This document shows, one piece after another, positions 47,413 through 56,152 of a stretch of DNA of 56,152 nucleotides. Made by a program: the position numbers and the translations under genes. The notes beneath the pieces are model-generated. The model had not been told where the DNA came from. It made no database searches and saw nothing but the letters and a program-made list of their open reading frames with translations. This DNA is from Rudaea sp. (GTDB lineage Bacteria > Pseudomonadota > Gammaproteobacteria > Xanthomonadales > Rhodanobacteraceae). Each line of letters starts with the position of its first letter. Positions within the stretch are counted from its first letter, which is position 1. Where the stretch lies: assembly GCA_031291055.1 (NCBI GenBank), contig JARLJU010000275.1, forward strand, positions 1 through 56,152. Direction: 5' to 3'.

Positions 47413-49881
47413 TCAATGCGGACGCGGCTGGGGCGGCTCGCCGTCGTCACCGTGCGTCGGTTCCAATGTGGATTTTGCAGCATCTTCCACTTTTGACGAA
47501 ATCGGCGTCAGCGGGCGCTCCAGCGCGATATCGAGAACTTCGTCGATCCAGCGCACCGGCTTGATCGTGAGCGACTCGGTGACGTTCTTCGGAATCTCGG
47601 CAAGGTCCTTCTCGTTCTCCTCGGGGATGATGACGAGCTCGATGCCGCCGCGATGCGCTGCCAGCAGCTTTTCCTTGAGGCCGCCGATGGGCAGCACGCG
47701 GCCGCGCAAGGTGATCTCGCCAGTCATCGCCACTTCCGAACGCACCGGCACCTTGGTCAGGGCCGACACCAGGGCAGTGCACATCGCGATGCCCGCGCTC
47801 GGCCCGTCTTTTGGCGTGGCGCCCTCGGGCACGTGCACATGCAGATCGTACTTGTGGTGAAACTCCGGATCGATGCCCAGTCGCTCGGCACGCGCGCGCA
47901 CGACACTCAGAGCTGCCTGAATCGACTCCTGCATCACGTCGCCAAGCTGGCCGGTATGGATCAATTTGCCCTTGCCGGGCACGACCGTCGCTTCGATGCT
48001 GAGCAGATCGCCACCGACCTGGGTCCAGGCCAGGCCGGTGACCAGGCCGACTTCGTTCTGCAGTTCGGCACGTCCGTAGGTGAATTTGCGCACCCCCAGA
48101 AAATGTTCGAGGTTGCGCGAGCTGACAGTGACCTTGCCGCGCTTGGTTTTCTTTTCCTTGCGCTTTTCCTGCGTGAGTGTGAGTTCCTTGACCACCTTAC
48201 GGCAGATCTTTGCCAGCTCGCGTTCGAGATTGCGTACGCCGGATTCGCGCGAGTAATAGCGGATCATGTCGCGGATGGCCGACTCGGCGATATGGATTTC
48301 GCTGTCGCGCAAGCCATTCGCCTTGACCTGCTTCGGCAGCAGATAGCGCAGCGCGATATTGACCTTCTCTTCCTCGGTATAGCCGGGAATGCGGATCACT
48401 TCCATGCGGTCGAGCAAGGGCCCAGGAATGTTCAGGGAATTGGCCGTAGCCACGAACATCACTTCGGACAGGTCGAAATCGACTTCCAGATAATGATCGT
48501 TGAAGGCGTGGTTCTGCTCGGGGTCGAGAACCTCGAGCAGTGCCGACGACGGATCGCCGCGGAAATCCATCGACATCTTGTCGATCTCGTCGAGCATGAA
48601 CAACGGATTGCGCGTGCCGCCCTTGGACATGTTCTGGATGATGCGCCCCGGCATGGAACCGATGTACGTGCGCCGATGGCCACGGATTTCCGCCTCGTCA
48701 CGCACGCCGCCGAGCGACATGCGCACGAACTTGCGATTGGTTGCGCGCGCGATCGACTGGCCGAGCGAGGTCTTGCCCACGCCGGGCGGACCAACCAGGC
48801 ACAGTATCGGCGCCTTCATCTTCTTGACCCGCTGCTGCACCGCCAGGTATTCGACGATGCGCTCCTTGACCTTTTCCAGGCCAAAATGATCGGCGTCAAG
48901 GACGTCTTCGGCAGCCTTCAAATTCTTGCGCACCTTGCTGCGTTTCTTCCACGGCGCGCCGACCAGCCAGTCGATGTAATTGCGCACGACAGTGGCTTCG
49001 GCCGACATCGGCGACATCTGCTTGAGCTTGTTCAGCTCCGCACGCGCCTTGGCCTCGACCGGCTTCGGCATGCCGGCCAGCATGATTTTCTTGCCCAGAT
49101 CCTCCACCTCGTTCGGAGCATCCTCCCCCTCGCCCAGTTCCTTCTGGATCGCCTTCATCTGCTCGTTGAGGTAATACTCGCGCTGGCTCTTCTCCATCTG
49201 CGACTTCACCCGGCCGCGGATGCGCTTCTCGATCTGCTGCACATCGATCTCGCCATCGACGAAACCAAGCAGCATTTCCAGACGATCCGCCACATCGGCG
49301 GTTTCAAGCACGCGCTGCTTGTCCTGCAGGCGAATCGAAAGATGCATGGCGATCGTGTCGGCCAGGCGACTGGTATCGTCGATGCCAGACAGCGTTGTGA
49401 GCAATTCCGGTGGAATCTTCCGATTGAGTTTGACGAACTGCTCGAACATCGACACCAGCGAGCGCGACACGACCTCGATCTCGCGCCGTTCGCGCGTGTA
49501 GGCCGGTTCCAGCACGCGCACATGTCCCGTCATCACGCCATTGCGCTCGGCGTAGCCGACGACTTCGGCGCGGGTAACGCCTTCGACCAGCACCTTGATC
49601 GTGCCATCGGGAAGCTTCAGCAATTGCAGAACGGTCGCAACGGTACCAATCGGATACAGATCACCCGCCTGCGGATCATCGATGTCGGGGCTGCGCTGCG
49701 CCACCAGCAGAATGCGCTTTTCGCCTTCCATCGCCATATCCAGTGCGCGTACTGACTTTTCCCTGCCGACGAACAGCGGGATCACCACGTGCGGGTAAAC
49801 CACGACGTCGCGCAACGGCAACACCGGCAATTCGCTGATCTGGGTAGCGGCAACAGTCTCGGTCTTGGCGGTTTTTTCCAT
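47413..49881 (-). CDS. lon: ATP-dependent Lon protease
   Basis: 822 residues, typical LonA. N-terminal substrate-binding domain ([23 protein letters not shown]), AAA+ module with Walker [10 protein letters not shown] near 365 and Walker [10 protein letters not shown], then the Ser-Lys protease with Ser in [11 protein letters not shown] (about 690) and Lys in [14 protein letters not shown] (about 736). A Lys/Arg-rich insert ([12 protein letters not shown]) sits before the protease domain. The start [10 protein letters not shown] at 49881 is chosen over 49977 because the shorter form matches family length. Degrades misfolded and regulatory proteins. Confidence 0.97.
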   Translation of the reverse strand: MEKTAKTETVAATQISELPVLPLRDVVVYPHVVIPLFVGREKSVRALDMAMEGEKRILLVAQRSPDIDDPQAGDLYPIGTVATVLQLLKLPDGTIKVLVEGVTRAEVVGYAERNGVMTGHVRVLEPAYTRERREIEVVSRSLVSMFEQFVKLNRKIPPELLTTLSGIDDTSRLADTIAMHLSIRLQDKQRVLETADVADRLEMLLGFVDGEIDVQQIEKRIRGRVKSQMEKSQREYYLNEQMKAIQKELGEGEDAPNEVEDLGKKIMLAGMPKPVEAKARAELNKLKQMSPMSAEATVVRNYIDWLVGAPWKKRSKVRKNLKAAEDVLDADHFGLEKVKERIVEYLAVQQRVKKMKAPILCLVGPPGVGKTSLGQSIARATNRKFVRMSLGGVRDEAEIRGHRRTYIGSMPGRIIQNMSKGGTRNPLFMLDEIDKMSMDFRGDPSSALLEVLDPEQNHAFNDHYLEVDFDLSEVMFVATANSLNIPGPLLDRMEVIRIPGYTEEEKVNIALRYLLPKQVKANGLRDSEIHIAESAIRDMIRYYSRESGVRNLERELAKICRKVVKELTLTQEKRKEKKTKRGKVTVSSRNLEHFLGVRKFTYGRAELQNEVGLVTGLAWTQVGGDLLSIEATVVPGKGKLIHTGQLGDVMQESIQAALSVVRARAERLGIDPEFHHKYDLHVHVPEGATPKDGPSAGIAMCTALVSALTKVPVRSEVAMTGEITLRGRVLPIGGLKEKLLAAHRGGIELVIIPEENEKDLAEIPKNVTESLTIKPVRWIDEVLDIALERPLTPISSKVEDAAKSTLEPTHGDDGEPPQPRPH

Positions 49882-49950
49882 TCTCGGTTCCAGAGGTAAT
49901 GCGTAATTGCGAACGACCACGGCAGCGTGATCGCACGCCGTTACTTCGTC

Positions 49951-49978
49951 AAGTGAGGACGATCTGCGATTTTGCAAG
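49951..49978 (-). promoter_or_regulatory. Possible sigma-32 promoter of lon
   Basis: Minus strand: CTTGCAA (49978-49972), 13 bases, CCTCACTT (49958-49951), the same spacing as at hsp20 but with more mismatches to the RpoH consensus. Plausible because lon is a heat-shock gene in E. coli. Confidence 0.28.
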
Positions 49979-50078
49979 TTTGGTGAGGGCCTGGTTCACC
50001 TGAACGAACAAGATTTCTGCACGCCACATCAGCGGGCAGAAGCTCTGATTCCAAGGCGACTGGCCTGCGCCGAAAGCG

Positions 50079-51353
<1,275 letters not shown>

Positions 51354-51465
51354 GCCGGGCCCCGGTTTCTTTGCAAGGTCATGTCAGGAAAGAGAATAGC
51401 ACACCGCCGCGCCAAACCAGCGCAAGTAGAGGGCAAGCTGGTGGAAAGGCCGCTGGTAAGGTCAA

Positions 51466-52107
51466 TCAGGCCGTTTTGACCGTATCGACCGGGCGTTTCT
51501 CGATCACGGAATCGACCAGGCCATAAGCTTTGGCGTCCGCCGCGCTCATGAAGTTGTCCCGGTCCGCATCGCGTTCGACCTGCTCGATCGACTTGCCGGT
51601 ATGACTGGCCAGCATTTCATTCAGGCGCGTCTTGATCTGGAGGATTTCCTTGGCGTGGATGGCAATATCCGAGGCCTGGCCGGAGAAGCCGGCCGAAGGC
51701 TGATGGATCATCACGCGCGAATTCGGCAATGCGTAACGCTTGCCCTTGGCGCCTGCGGCGAGCAGAAACGACCCCATACTTGCGGCCTGGCCGACGCAGA
51801 TTGTGCTCACGTCGGGCTTGATGAACTGCATCGTGTCGTAAATCGCCAGTCCTGCCGTGACCGAACCGCCCGGACTGTTGATGTACAGATTGATGTCCTT
51901 GTCGGGATTGTCCGATTCCAGGAACAACAGCTGCGCGACGATGACGTTGGCCATGTAGTCGTCGACCGGGCCGACCATGAAGACCACGCGTTCCTTGAGC
52001 AGGCGCGAATAGATGTCATAGGCGCGCTCGCCGCGGGAGGTCTGTTCGACCACCATCGGCACCAGGTTCAGTGCGCGGATCTCTTGGTTCACTGCGTCAT
52101 GGATCAT
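51466..52107 (-). CDS. clpP: ATP-dependent Clp protease proteolytic subunit
   Basis: 213 residues. Serine protease triad S110 (GQAASMGSF), H135 (VMIHQPSAG) and D184. The N-terminal [26 protein letters not shown] is the family segment after the propeptide. GGAGACGAAC stands before the ATG. It follows tig by 22 bases, so tig-clpP are probably co-transcribed. Confidence 0.98.
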   Translation of the reverse strand: MIHDAVNQEIRALNLVPMVVEQTSRGERAYDIYSRLLKERVVFMVGPVDDYMANVIVAQLLFLESDNPDKDINLYINSPGGSVTAGLAIYDTMQFIKPDVSTICVGQAASMGSFLLAAGAKGKRYALPNSRVMIHQPSAGFSGQASDIAIHAKEILQIKTRLNEMLASHTGKSIEQVERDADRDNFMSAADAKAYGLVDSVIEKRPVDTVKTA

Positions 52108-52129
52108 GTTCGTCTCCGGGCGCCAGCGC

Positions 52130-53425
52130 TCAGGCCGGACGCATCGCTTCGGTGAAACTCAACTGCTGCTCGGTTGCCTGCGCGTGACCGACGACCCAGT
52201 CAGCGACCTGATCTTCCAGCACGCGGTTCTGCAGGCTGCTCATCAGTTGGGGGTCGCGCTGGTAAAGTTCAACCACCTGTTCGGGCTCTTCGTATGTTGA
52301 AGCGATCGTGGCCAGGGTTTCGGCGACACGGCGGCTGTCCGGCCTTATATCGTTCTGACGGGCCAATTCGCCGATCAGCATGCCAGCGGTGACGCGACGG
52401 CGGGCGACATCAAGGAAATCCGCAGGCGTCGAGTTGAACGGCTGCCCCTGCTGCCGGGCCTGCGCCTCCGCCTGCTGGACGAGCGCGCGCGCCTCGCCTT
52501 CGATCATGCCCTTGGGCACGTCGATCCCCGCATGCGCGTCGACGAGCTTCTGCACCACTTCATTCTTCAGGCGCATTGAAAGCATGGATTTGAGTTCGCG
52601 CTCCAGATTGGCGCGGACGTCGGCACGGAACTTTTCCATGCCGCCGTCTTCGATGCCAAAAGTGGCAATGAAGGCCGCGTCGATCTCGGGCAGCTTGGCT
52701 TCCTGCACGCGAATGATTTTCAGCGTTACGTTCGCCTGCTTGCCGGCCAGGGCCGTGATGCGGAAATCGGCAGCGAACGCGAGGTCCGCATTGAATTCAT
52801 CGCCCGTGGCATGGCCGATCAGGGCGGCTTCCAGTTCCTTGCCCATAGCCGCGGAGCCGATGATCGTGCCGACTCTTTCGCTGCCCTGCGCCGGATGGGA
52901 AAAACCTTCGCCACGTGCGGCGAATTCAAACAGCACCATGTCACCGGCCTGGGCACCGCGTTCGACTGGCGCCCAGGTACGTCGCTGCTGGCGCAAGGTG
53001 TCGATCATCGTATCGACATCGACATCGGCAACGCTTGCAACCGGTTTGTTGATCGCCAACGCGGTGACGTCGATCTTGCCTACGTCCGGCAGTATTTCAA
53101 ACGTAGCCGTGTATTCGATCTCGCCATCGACCGGCCGGCCGCTGGTCGAAATCGAAGGCGCCACGGCGGGCCGCAGCTTTTGTTCATCCACCGCCTGCTG
53201 GAAGCTCGTCCGCACCAGCTCAGACATGGTTTCGCCGCGGATCTGCGCACCGAAACGCTGCTCGATCACCTTGACCGGCACCTTGCCCGGACGAAAACCC
53301 TTCAGTCGTGTACTGCGGCTCATCTCCGCCAGACGCGAATTGACTCGTGTATCGAACTCGCCGGCCGGAATGCGCACCGTCAGCTTGCGTTCGAGGCTGC
53401 CCACGTTTTCAACTGAAACTTGCAT
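52130..53425 (-). CDS. tig: Trigger factor
   Basis: 431 residues, ribosome-associated chaperone and prolyl isomerase. N-terminal ribosome-binding domain with the GFRPGKVP signature (about 43-50), FKBP-type PPIase domain at about 155-245 ([28 protein letters not shown]) and a helical C-terminal arm. GAGGAG precedes the ATG. First protein gene of the tig-clpP-clpX-lon-hupB block; tRNA-Leu lies 80 bases upstream on the same strand. Confidence 0.97.
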   Translation of the reverse strand: MQVSVENVGSLERKLTVRIPAGEFDTRVNSRLAEMSRSTRLKGFRPGKVPVKVIEQRFGAQIRGETMSELVRTSFQQAVDEQKLRPAVAPSISTSGRPVDGEIEYTATFEILPDVGKIDVTALAINKPVASVADVDVDTMIDTLRQQRRTWAPVERGAQAGDMVLFEFAARGEGFSHPAQGSERVGTIIGSAAMGKELEAALIGHATGDEFNADLAFAADFRITALAGKQANVTLKIIRVQEAKLPEIDAAFIATFGIEDGGMEKFRADVRANLERELKSMLSMRLKNEVVQKLVDAHAGIDVPKGMIEGEARALVQQAEAQARQQGQPFNSTPADFLDVARRRVTAGMLIGELARQNDIRPDSRRVAETLATIASTYEEPEQVVELYQRDPQLMSSLQNRVLEDQVADWVVGHAQATEQQLSFTEAMRPA

Positions 53426-53505
53426 GTTCGCTCCTCAAAATCTCAAGCGGCCCGCCTTCGACGGCGTGCCAATTTCAACAATTTCCACAATGTCGCTCAA
53501 CAATC

Positions 53506-53590
53506 TGGTGCGAAAGGCGAGACTCGAACTCGCACGGGTTTCCCCGCTGGAACCTAAATCCAGTGCGTCTACCAATTCCGCCACATTCGC
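53506..53590 (-). tRNA. tRNA-Leu (TAG)
   Basis: 85 bases with CCA and a long variable arm. Anticodon TAG in loop TTTAGGT, D-arm GGTAGACGC. Acceptor GCGAATG/CTTTCGC is paired except for a T-T at position 6:67. Confidence 0.95.
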
Positions 53591-53708
53591 TTGATCCGAT
53601 GCAGTGCCTGCTCGCGCCCAGCGCGGCATCGACGTCGCGCTGCCGCCTGCAGGAGAAGGCACACGTTGAGGGGCTTGCGTCATGCTCATAGGGAAACGAA
53701 AGATAAGG

Positions 53709-53784
53709 TGGTGGGCCGTGTAGGAGTCGAACCTACGACCAAGAGATTAAGAGTCTCCTGCTCTACCAACTGAGCTAACGGCCC
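53709..53784 (-). tRNA. tRNA-Lys (CTT)
   Basis: 76 bases with CCA. Acceptor GGGCCGT/ACGGCCC, anticodon CTT in loop CTCTTAA, T loop TTCGACT. Confidence 0.96.
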
Positions 53785-53797
53785 ACACTTGCAAAAA

Positions 53798-53874
53798 TGG
53801 GGTGGAAGACGGGACTCGAACCCGCGACCCTCGGAATCACAATCCGATGCTCTAACCAACTGAGCTACATCCAC
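53798..53874 (-). tRNA. tRNA-His (GTG)
   Basis: 77 bases with CCA, plus an encoded G at position -1 (53875) facing discriminator C, the His identity pair. Anticodon GTG in loop TTGTGAT. Acceptor GTGGATG/CTTCCAC has a T-T at 6:67. Confidence 0.96.
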
Positions 53875-53949
53875 CGTCGTTTCCAGATTCTATCGGATTT
53901 GACCCTGTCGGACTGCATCCGGGCGCGCTGCTTGTGCCGTTTGCGGTCT

Positions 53950-54026
53950 TGGCGCGCCCGACAGGAATCGAACCTGCAACCGCCGGCTTAGAAGGCCGAT
54001 GCTCTATCCGGTTGAGCTACGGGCGC
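53950..54026 (-). tRNA. tRNA-Arg (TCT)
   Basis: 77 bases with CCA. Acceptor GCGCCCG/CGGGCGC, anticodon TCT in loop CTTCTAA, T loop TTCGATT. Reads AGA/AGG codons. Confidence 0.96.
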
Positions 54027-54152
54027 AACGATTCAAGTGTAGCGCACCCGCTACCGCAAACACCCGCTTCCGGGTTACCGCAAGCGCACCACCCGCATGC
54101 TTCACTTCCATACCCGTTGTCGGCGCCTACTGCGCCACCATCGAGCACCAAT

Positions 54153-54229
54153 TGGTCGGGGTAGAGGGATTCGAACTCTCGACGTCCAGCTCCCAAAGCT
54201 GGCGCTCTACCAGGCTGAGCTATACCCCG
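54153..54229 (-). tRNA. tRNA-Pro (TGG)
   Basis: 77 bases with CCA. Acceptor CGGGGTA/TACCCCG, anticodon TGG in loop TTTGGGA, T loop TTCGAAT. Confidence 0.96.
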
Positions 54230-54352
54230 TCGCTTCCGATATGACGGCAAAATCCACACCGGATTGCGCAAACAATTTCAACATCGCCGACTATCGCGTC
54301 AATCAACCACACCGGCGATTGCCACAATTCCATCGCATCGCCATGCGATTTG

Positions 54353-54384
54353 CAAAAAAACGAAAAGGGTGCCGAAGCACCCTT
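54353..54384 (-). terminator. Intrinsic terminator after tRNA-Arg (ACG)
   Basis: Minus strand: AAGGGTGC, loop TTCG, GCACCCTT, then TTCGTTTTTTT. It separates tRNA-Arg(ACG) from the rest of the tRNA array, so that tRNA is its own unit. Confidence 0.88.
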
Positions 54385-54392
54385 CGCGGATC

Positions 54393-54469
54393 TGGCGCGC
54401 CCGGAGAGATTCGAACTCCCGACCACCAAGTTCGTAGCCTGGTACTCTATCCAGCTGAGCTACGGGCGC
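54393..54469 (-). tRNA. tRNA-Arg (ACG)
   Basis: 77 bases with CCA. Acceptor GCGCCCG/CGGGCGC, anticodon ACG in loop CTACGAA (the A34 is normally edited to inosine). Most upstream gene of the minus-strand tRNA array in the window. Confidence 0.96.
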
Positions 54470-54552
54470 GAAGAAGCGGGATTATTCCGTCACCGGCGAT
54501 TCTCGTCAACCCCAACATGCTTGTTGCGGGAAGAATCGCCTCGCTGGAGGAC

Positions 54553-54570
54553 TGGCGGAGAGGGAGGGAT
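54553..54570 (-). other. Possible att site: tRNA-Ser 3'-end remnant
   Basis: TGGCGGAGAGGGAGGGAT is the reverse complement of ATCCCTCCCTCTCCGCCA, the T-arm/acceptor/CCA end typical of bacterial tRNA-Ser. No tRNA body is attached: the sequence to its right is unrelated. Such displaced 3' ends are left when an element integrates into a tRNA gene. Confidence 0.5.
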
Positions 54571-54695
54571 ACCGTACGAAACTGTCCTTACCCGCCCCAC
54601 TCCTATGCCCTTTGCGCTCGGACTTCCCGGAAATGTGTCCAAGTGGGTTGTCCAAGCGCGAATGCTACCACGGGCAGGCTGCCCGCTTCACCCGC

Positions 54696-55352
54696 TCACG
54701 CGAGCTTGTGGGTTAGCTGCCGGTTCGGACCGACGATCCAGATTTGTGCGAACCCTTGCTGACACGCCCACTCCCCATGCGCGGAATGGAAAGCTGCAAC
54801 GACCCCATCAAAGCCCAACGCCGGTGCATCGATCGCGTTCAGCGCGAGCACGATGCCGGACCGCACACTGACGGGGATGGCATCGACCTTCAGCGCAATG
54901 GCACGGTGAAGGAAGGCTGCTGCGACATTCAACGCGTCGGTGCGCTCCTCCCTCCCCTGCATCGCAATCCGTGCCCAGAACTTTTGATCGGCAATGGCGC
55001 GGACGACCTGGATATCCAAGGGAGGCTGCTGACCGTCGACCCGCTCCGCACGACAATCAATGTGGGCAAGGTCATCGCTCACAGCGTCAGGTTTGAGCCA
55101 TTGCGCCACCGGCTCATTGAGAATGCCAACAAGCATCCGACAGGTTTCCAAGGTTCCTTGTTCACCCTTGGATGGCGGTCCGGTGAATCCGTGATCGAGC
55201 AAACCCGACGGCTTAAGGTCCCCATGCGCGGCACGCCCATCGCGCAAGGACTCTGTGAAACCGACCGTTTGTCCTTCCCGCGTGACGGTGCCGGTCACAT
55301 GGTCGGAAAATCGAATGCTATCGGAGATCACCACTTCGGTTATCTTGGCCAC
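54696..55352 (-). CDS. Hypothetical protein (island gene A)
   Basis: 218 residues from a GTG at 55352, with AAGGA six bases upstream, which supports this start. I do not recognise the family. Features: many charged and polar residues, no signal peptide, no clear membrane segment; VVISDSIRFSDHVTGTV near the start and IAMQGREERTDALNVAAAFLHRAIALKVDAIPVSVRSGIVLALNAIDAPALGFDGV towards the end suggest an alpha/beta domain. Divergent from the next gene with a 133-base gap. Probably accessory DNA. Confidence 0.6.
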   Translation of the reverse strand: MAKITEVVISDSIRFSDHVTGTVTREGQTVGFTESLRDGRAAHGDLKPSGLLDHGFTGPPSKGEQGTLETCRMLVGILNEPVAQWLKPDAVSDDLAHIDCRAERVDGQQPPLDIQVVRAIADQKFWARIAMQGREERTDALNVAAAFLHRAIALKVDAIPVSVRSGIVLALNAIDAPALGFDGVVAAFHSAHGEWACQQGFAQIWIVGPNRQLTHKLA

Positions 55353-55485
55353 GAGCCTTCCTTATATGCTGCCTCCCAACAAACTTTGGGCGTTTGCCGT
55401 GTTTCCAAGAGCTGCGCATCTTTGCGTTCTGGTGTAGATCTCCAGTTGCTATCATCGGCTGAATCAGGGAAGCAGGAAGGACACC

Positions 55486-55986
55486 ATGGCGCCGCGATTG
55501 AAAACACCATCGAAAGATCAGCAAGCTTTGGTTGACCGGCTGTCGCGGTTGAGTGCTGAACGATTCAATGCCGTGATCGATGCCTACGGCGACTACCAGC
55601 ATCACCTGAATGACTGGCACGGATACGAGAGTGAAATAGAGTTCAACGGTAGCGCCGCCCAGACGCTGCCCAATGCCTCCCAGTTTTTCAACTTCCACCC
55701 TTCGGTGTTGAAGCAAGTCAAAAGCCATATGCGGGCGGCACTCACGCAACTGAAATCTGATGGTGAAGACATCTCGGATGCCGACTGCCGGCACGACGCG
55801 TTCACCGATGCGGTGTGTGCCACTTTGCGCGGCAATCTCAAGTCACAAGCAACCGCCCTAGGGCGCGCGTTCGATGACATCGGCACCATGGATGAAGAGG
55901 TCTACCACGGTCGTTTGGTATGGTCGATGATCAAGGGTGCTGGGAAAGATCTGGCGGCTGCGGCGCATGTCACACGGGAAGGGTGA
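55486..55986 (+). CDS. Hypothetical protein (island gene B)
   Basis: 166 residues; GGA(C) five bases before the ATG. Mostly helical and polar, with no signal peptide or membrane segment and two close His/Asp/Cys clusters (DYQHHLNDWHGYES; DADCRHDAFTDAVC). Family not recognised. The IS-like terminal repeats begin 28 bases after the stop, so an insertion may have cut it off from former downstream partners. Confidence 0.6.
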   Translation: MAPRLKTPSKDQQALVDRLSRLSAERFNAVIDAYGDYQHHLNDWHGYESEIEFNGSAAQTLPNASQFFNFHPSVLKQVKSHMRAALTQLKSDGEDISDADCRHDAFTDAVCATLRGNLKSQATALGRAFDDIGTMDEEVYHGRLVWSMIKGAGKDLAAAAHVTREG

Positions 55987-56014
55987 GCGCTTCGCCTTCA
56001 ATCAAATGGGTGAT

Positions 56015-56152
56015 TGTTGATTTGCACTGAATAGTGAGCCGGGATTTTCACTGAAAAGTGAGCCACCCTTTTTATGCAGTATGCCCTAGGTTTTGGTGGT
56101 CTTGCGGATCTTCTCCTTTCGATTCTGCGTTGAGCTGGACTTGAAGCGATAG
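56015..56152 (-). mobile_element. End of an IS21-family-like insertion sequence
   Basis: Two 20-base direct repeats with 18 matches (56021-56040 and 56045-56064, consensus CACTGAAAAGTGAGCC at the core, 24 bases apart) follow a TGTTGA that may be the outer tip. Multiple terminal repeats of this kind mark IS21-family ends. An open frame points inward from the other side; the rest of the element lies past the window. Confidence 0.55.
56086..56152 (-). CDS. C-terminal end of a probable IS protein (IstB-like), partial
   Basis: Minus-strand frame entering from the right edge and ending TAG at 56088-56086. The visible tail is YRFKSSSTQNRK followed by EKIRKTTKT: short, basic, Lys/Arg-rich. In IS21-type elements the ATPase gene istB ends next to the terminal repeats, which fits the position. 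Too short to prove. Confidence 0.4.
   Translation of the reverse strand, partial: YRFKSSSTQNRKEKIRKTTKT

Noticed and set aside
47653..49755. 700-codon plus-strand frame opposite lon
   Set aside because: Antisense shadow of Lon.
54393..54469. tRNA-Arg(ACG) as the island integration target
   Set aside because: Its 3' end faces the tRNA array, away from the accessory genes, and the gene and its terminator are intact.
54744..55535. 263-codon plus-strand frame over island gene A
   Set aside because: No ribosome site and it overlaps the start of gene B; the minus-strand gene has a proper Shine-Dalgarno and GTG.

Overview
The window reads as high-GC chromosomal DNA of a gammaproteobacterium, most likely order Lysobacterales (Xanthomonadales), perhaps near Rhodanobacteraceae. 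This is an inference from gene order: tig-clpP-clpX-lon-hupB-tRNA-ppiD facing fabI, mltD beside a yafS-like methyltransferase-rnhA-dnaQ, sucA-sucB-lpd with an internal lpd, and purB-roxA. No rRNA, CRISPR array or complete mobile element is present.

Layout, left to right. 1-1230: a 74-bp tandem repeat, each unit carrying a Shine-Dalgarno and a coupled 25-aa reading frame, runs into an ABC-2-type permease. 1343-7742: an Ala-rich secreted protein, fumC, then divergently purB, roxA and a GNAT fusion protein. 7760-15244: a 7.5-kb gene for a secreted, glycine-rich, internally repeated beta-helix protein. 15626-22355: 2-oxoglutarate dehydrogenase complex (sucA, sucB, lpd) and an AcuI-like reductase. 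22554-25052: PilH-like regulator, cbpA, an hsp20 gene with a good sigma-32 promoter, and a Prx5 peroxiredoxin. 25193-30284: gyrA, the mtnA-gtrA pair and an unrecognised protein.

30167-38530 is the most unusual stretch. It holds a periplasmic-looking Sel1/coiled-coil/caspase protein, a divergent Ig-repeat autotransporter, a PP2C phosphatase and a convergent membrane Ser/Thr kinase. I see it as a candidate envelope signalling and proteolysis locus with no function known to me. 38591-44412 holds a pentaheme cytochrome, dnaQ, rnhA, the yafS-like gene, mltD (gloB missing) and fabI.

44485-53425 is the protein quality-control block, all on the minus strand: ppiD, tRNA-Asp, tRNA-Val, hupB, lon, clpX, clpP, tig. 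Six more tRNA genes follow on the same strand (Leu, Lys, His, Arg, Pro, Arg). To the right of tRNA-Arg(ACG) lie an 18-bp remnant matching a tRNA-Ser 3' end, two divergent orphan genes and the end of an IS21-like element. I interpret this as the left edge of an integrated island that continues past the window.

Functional links: fumC and sucAB-lpd serve the TCA cycle. ClpXP, Lon, trigger factor, PpiD, CbpA and Hsp20 form the folding and degradation machinery, with visible heat-shock promoter signals at hsp20 and a weaker candidate at lon.
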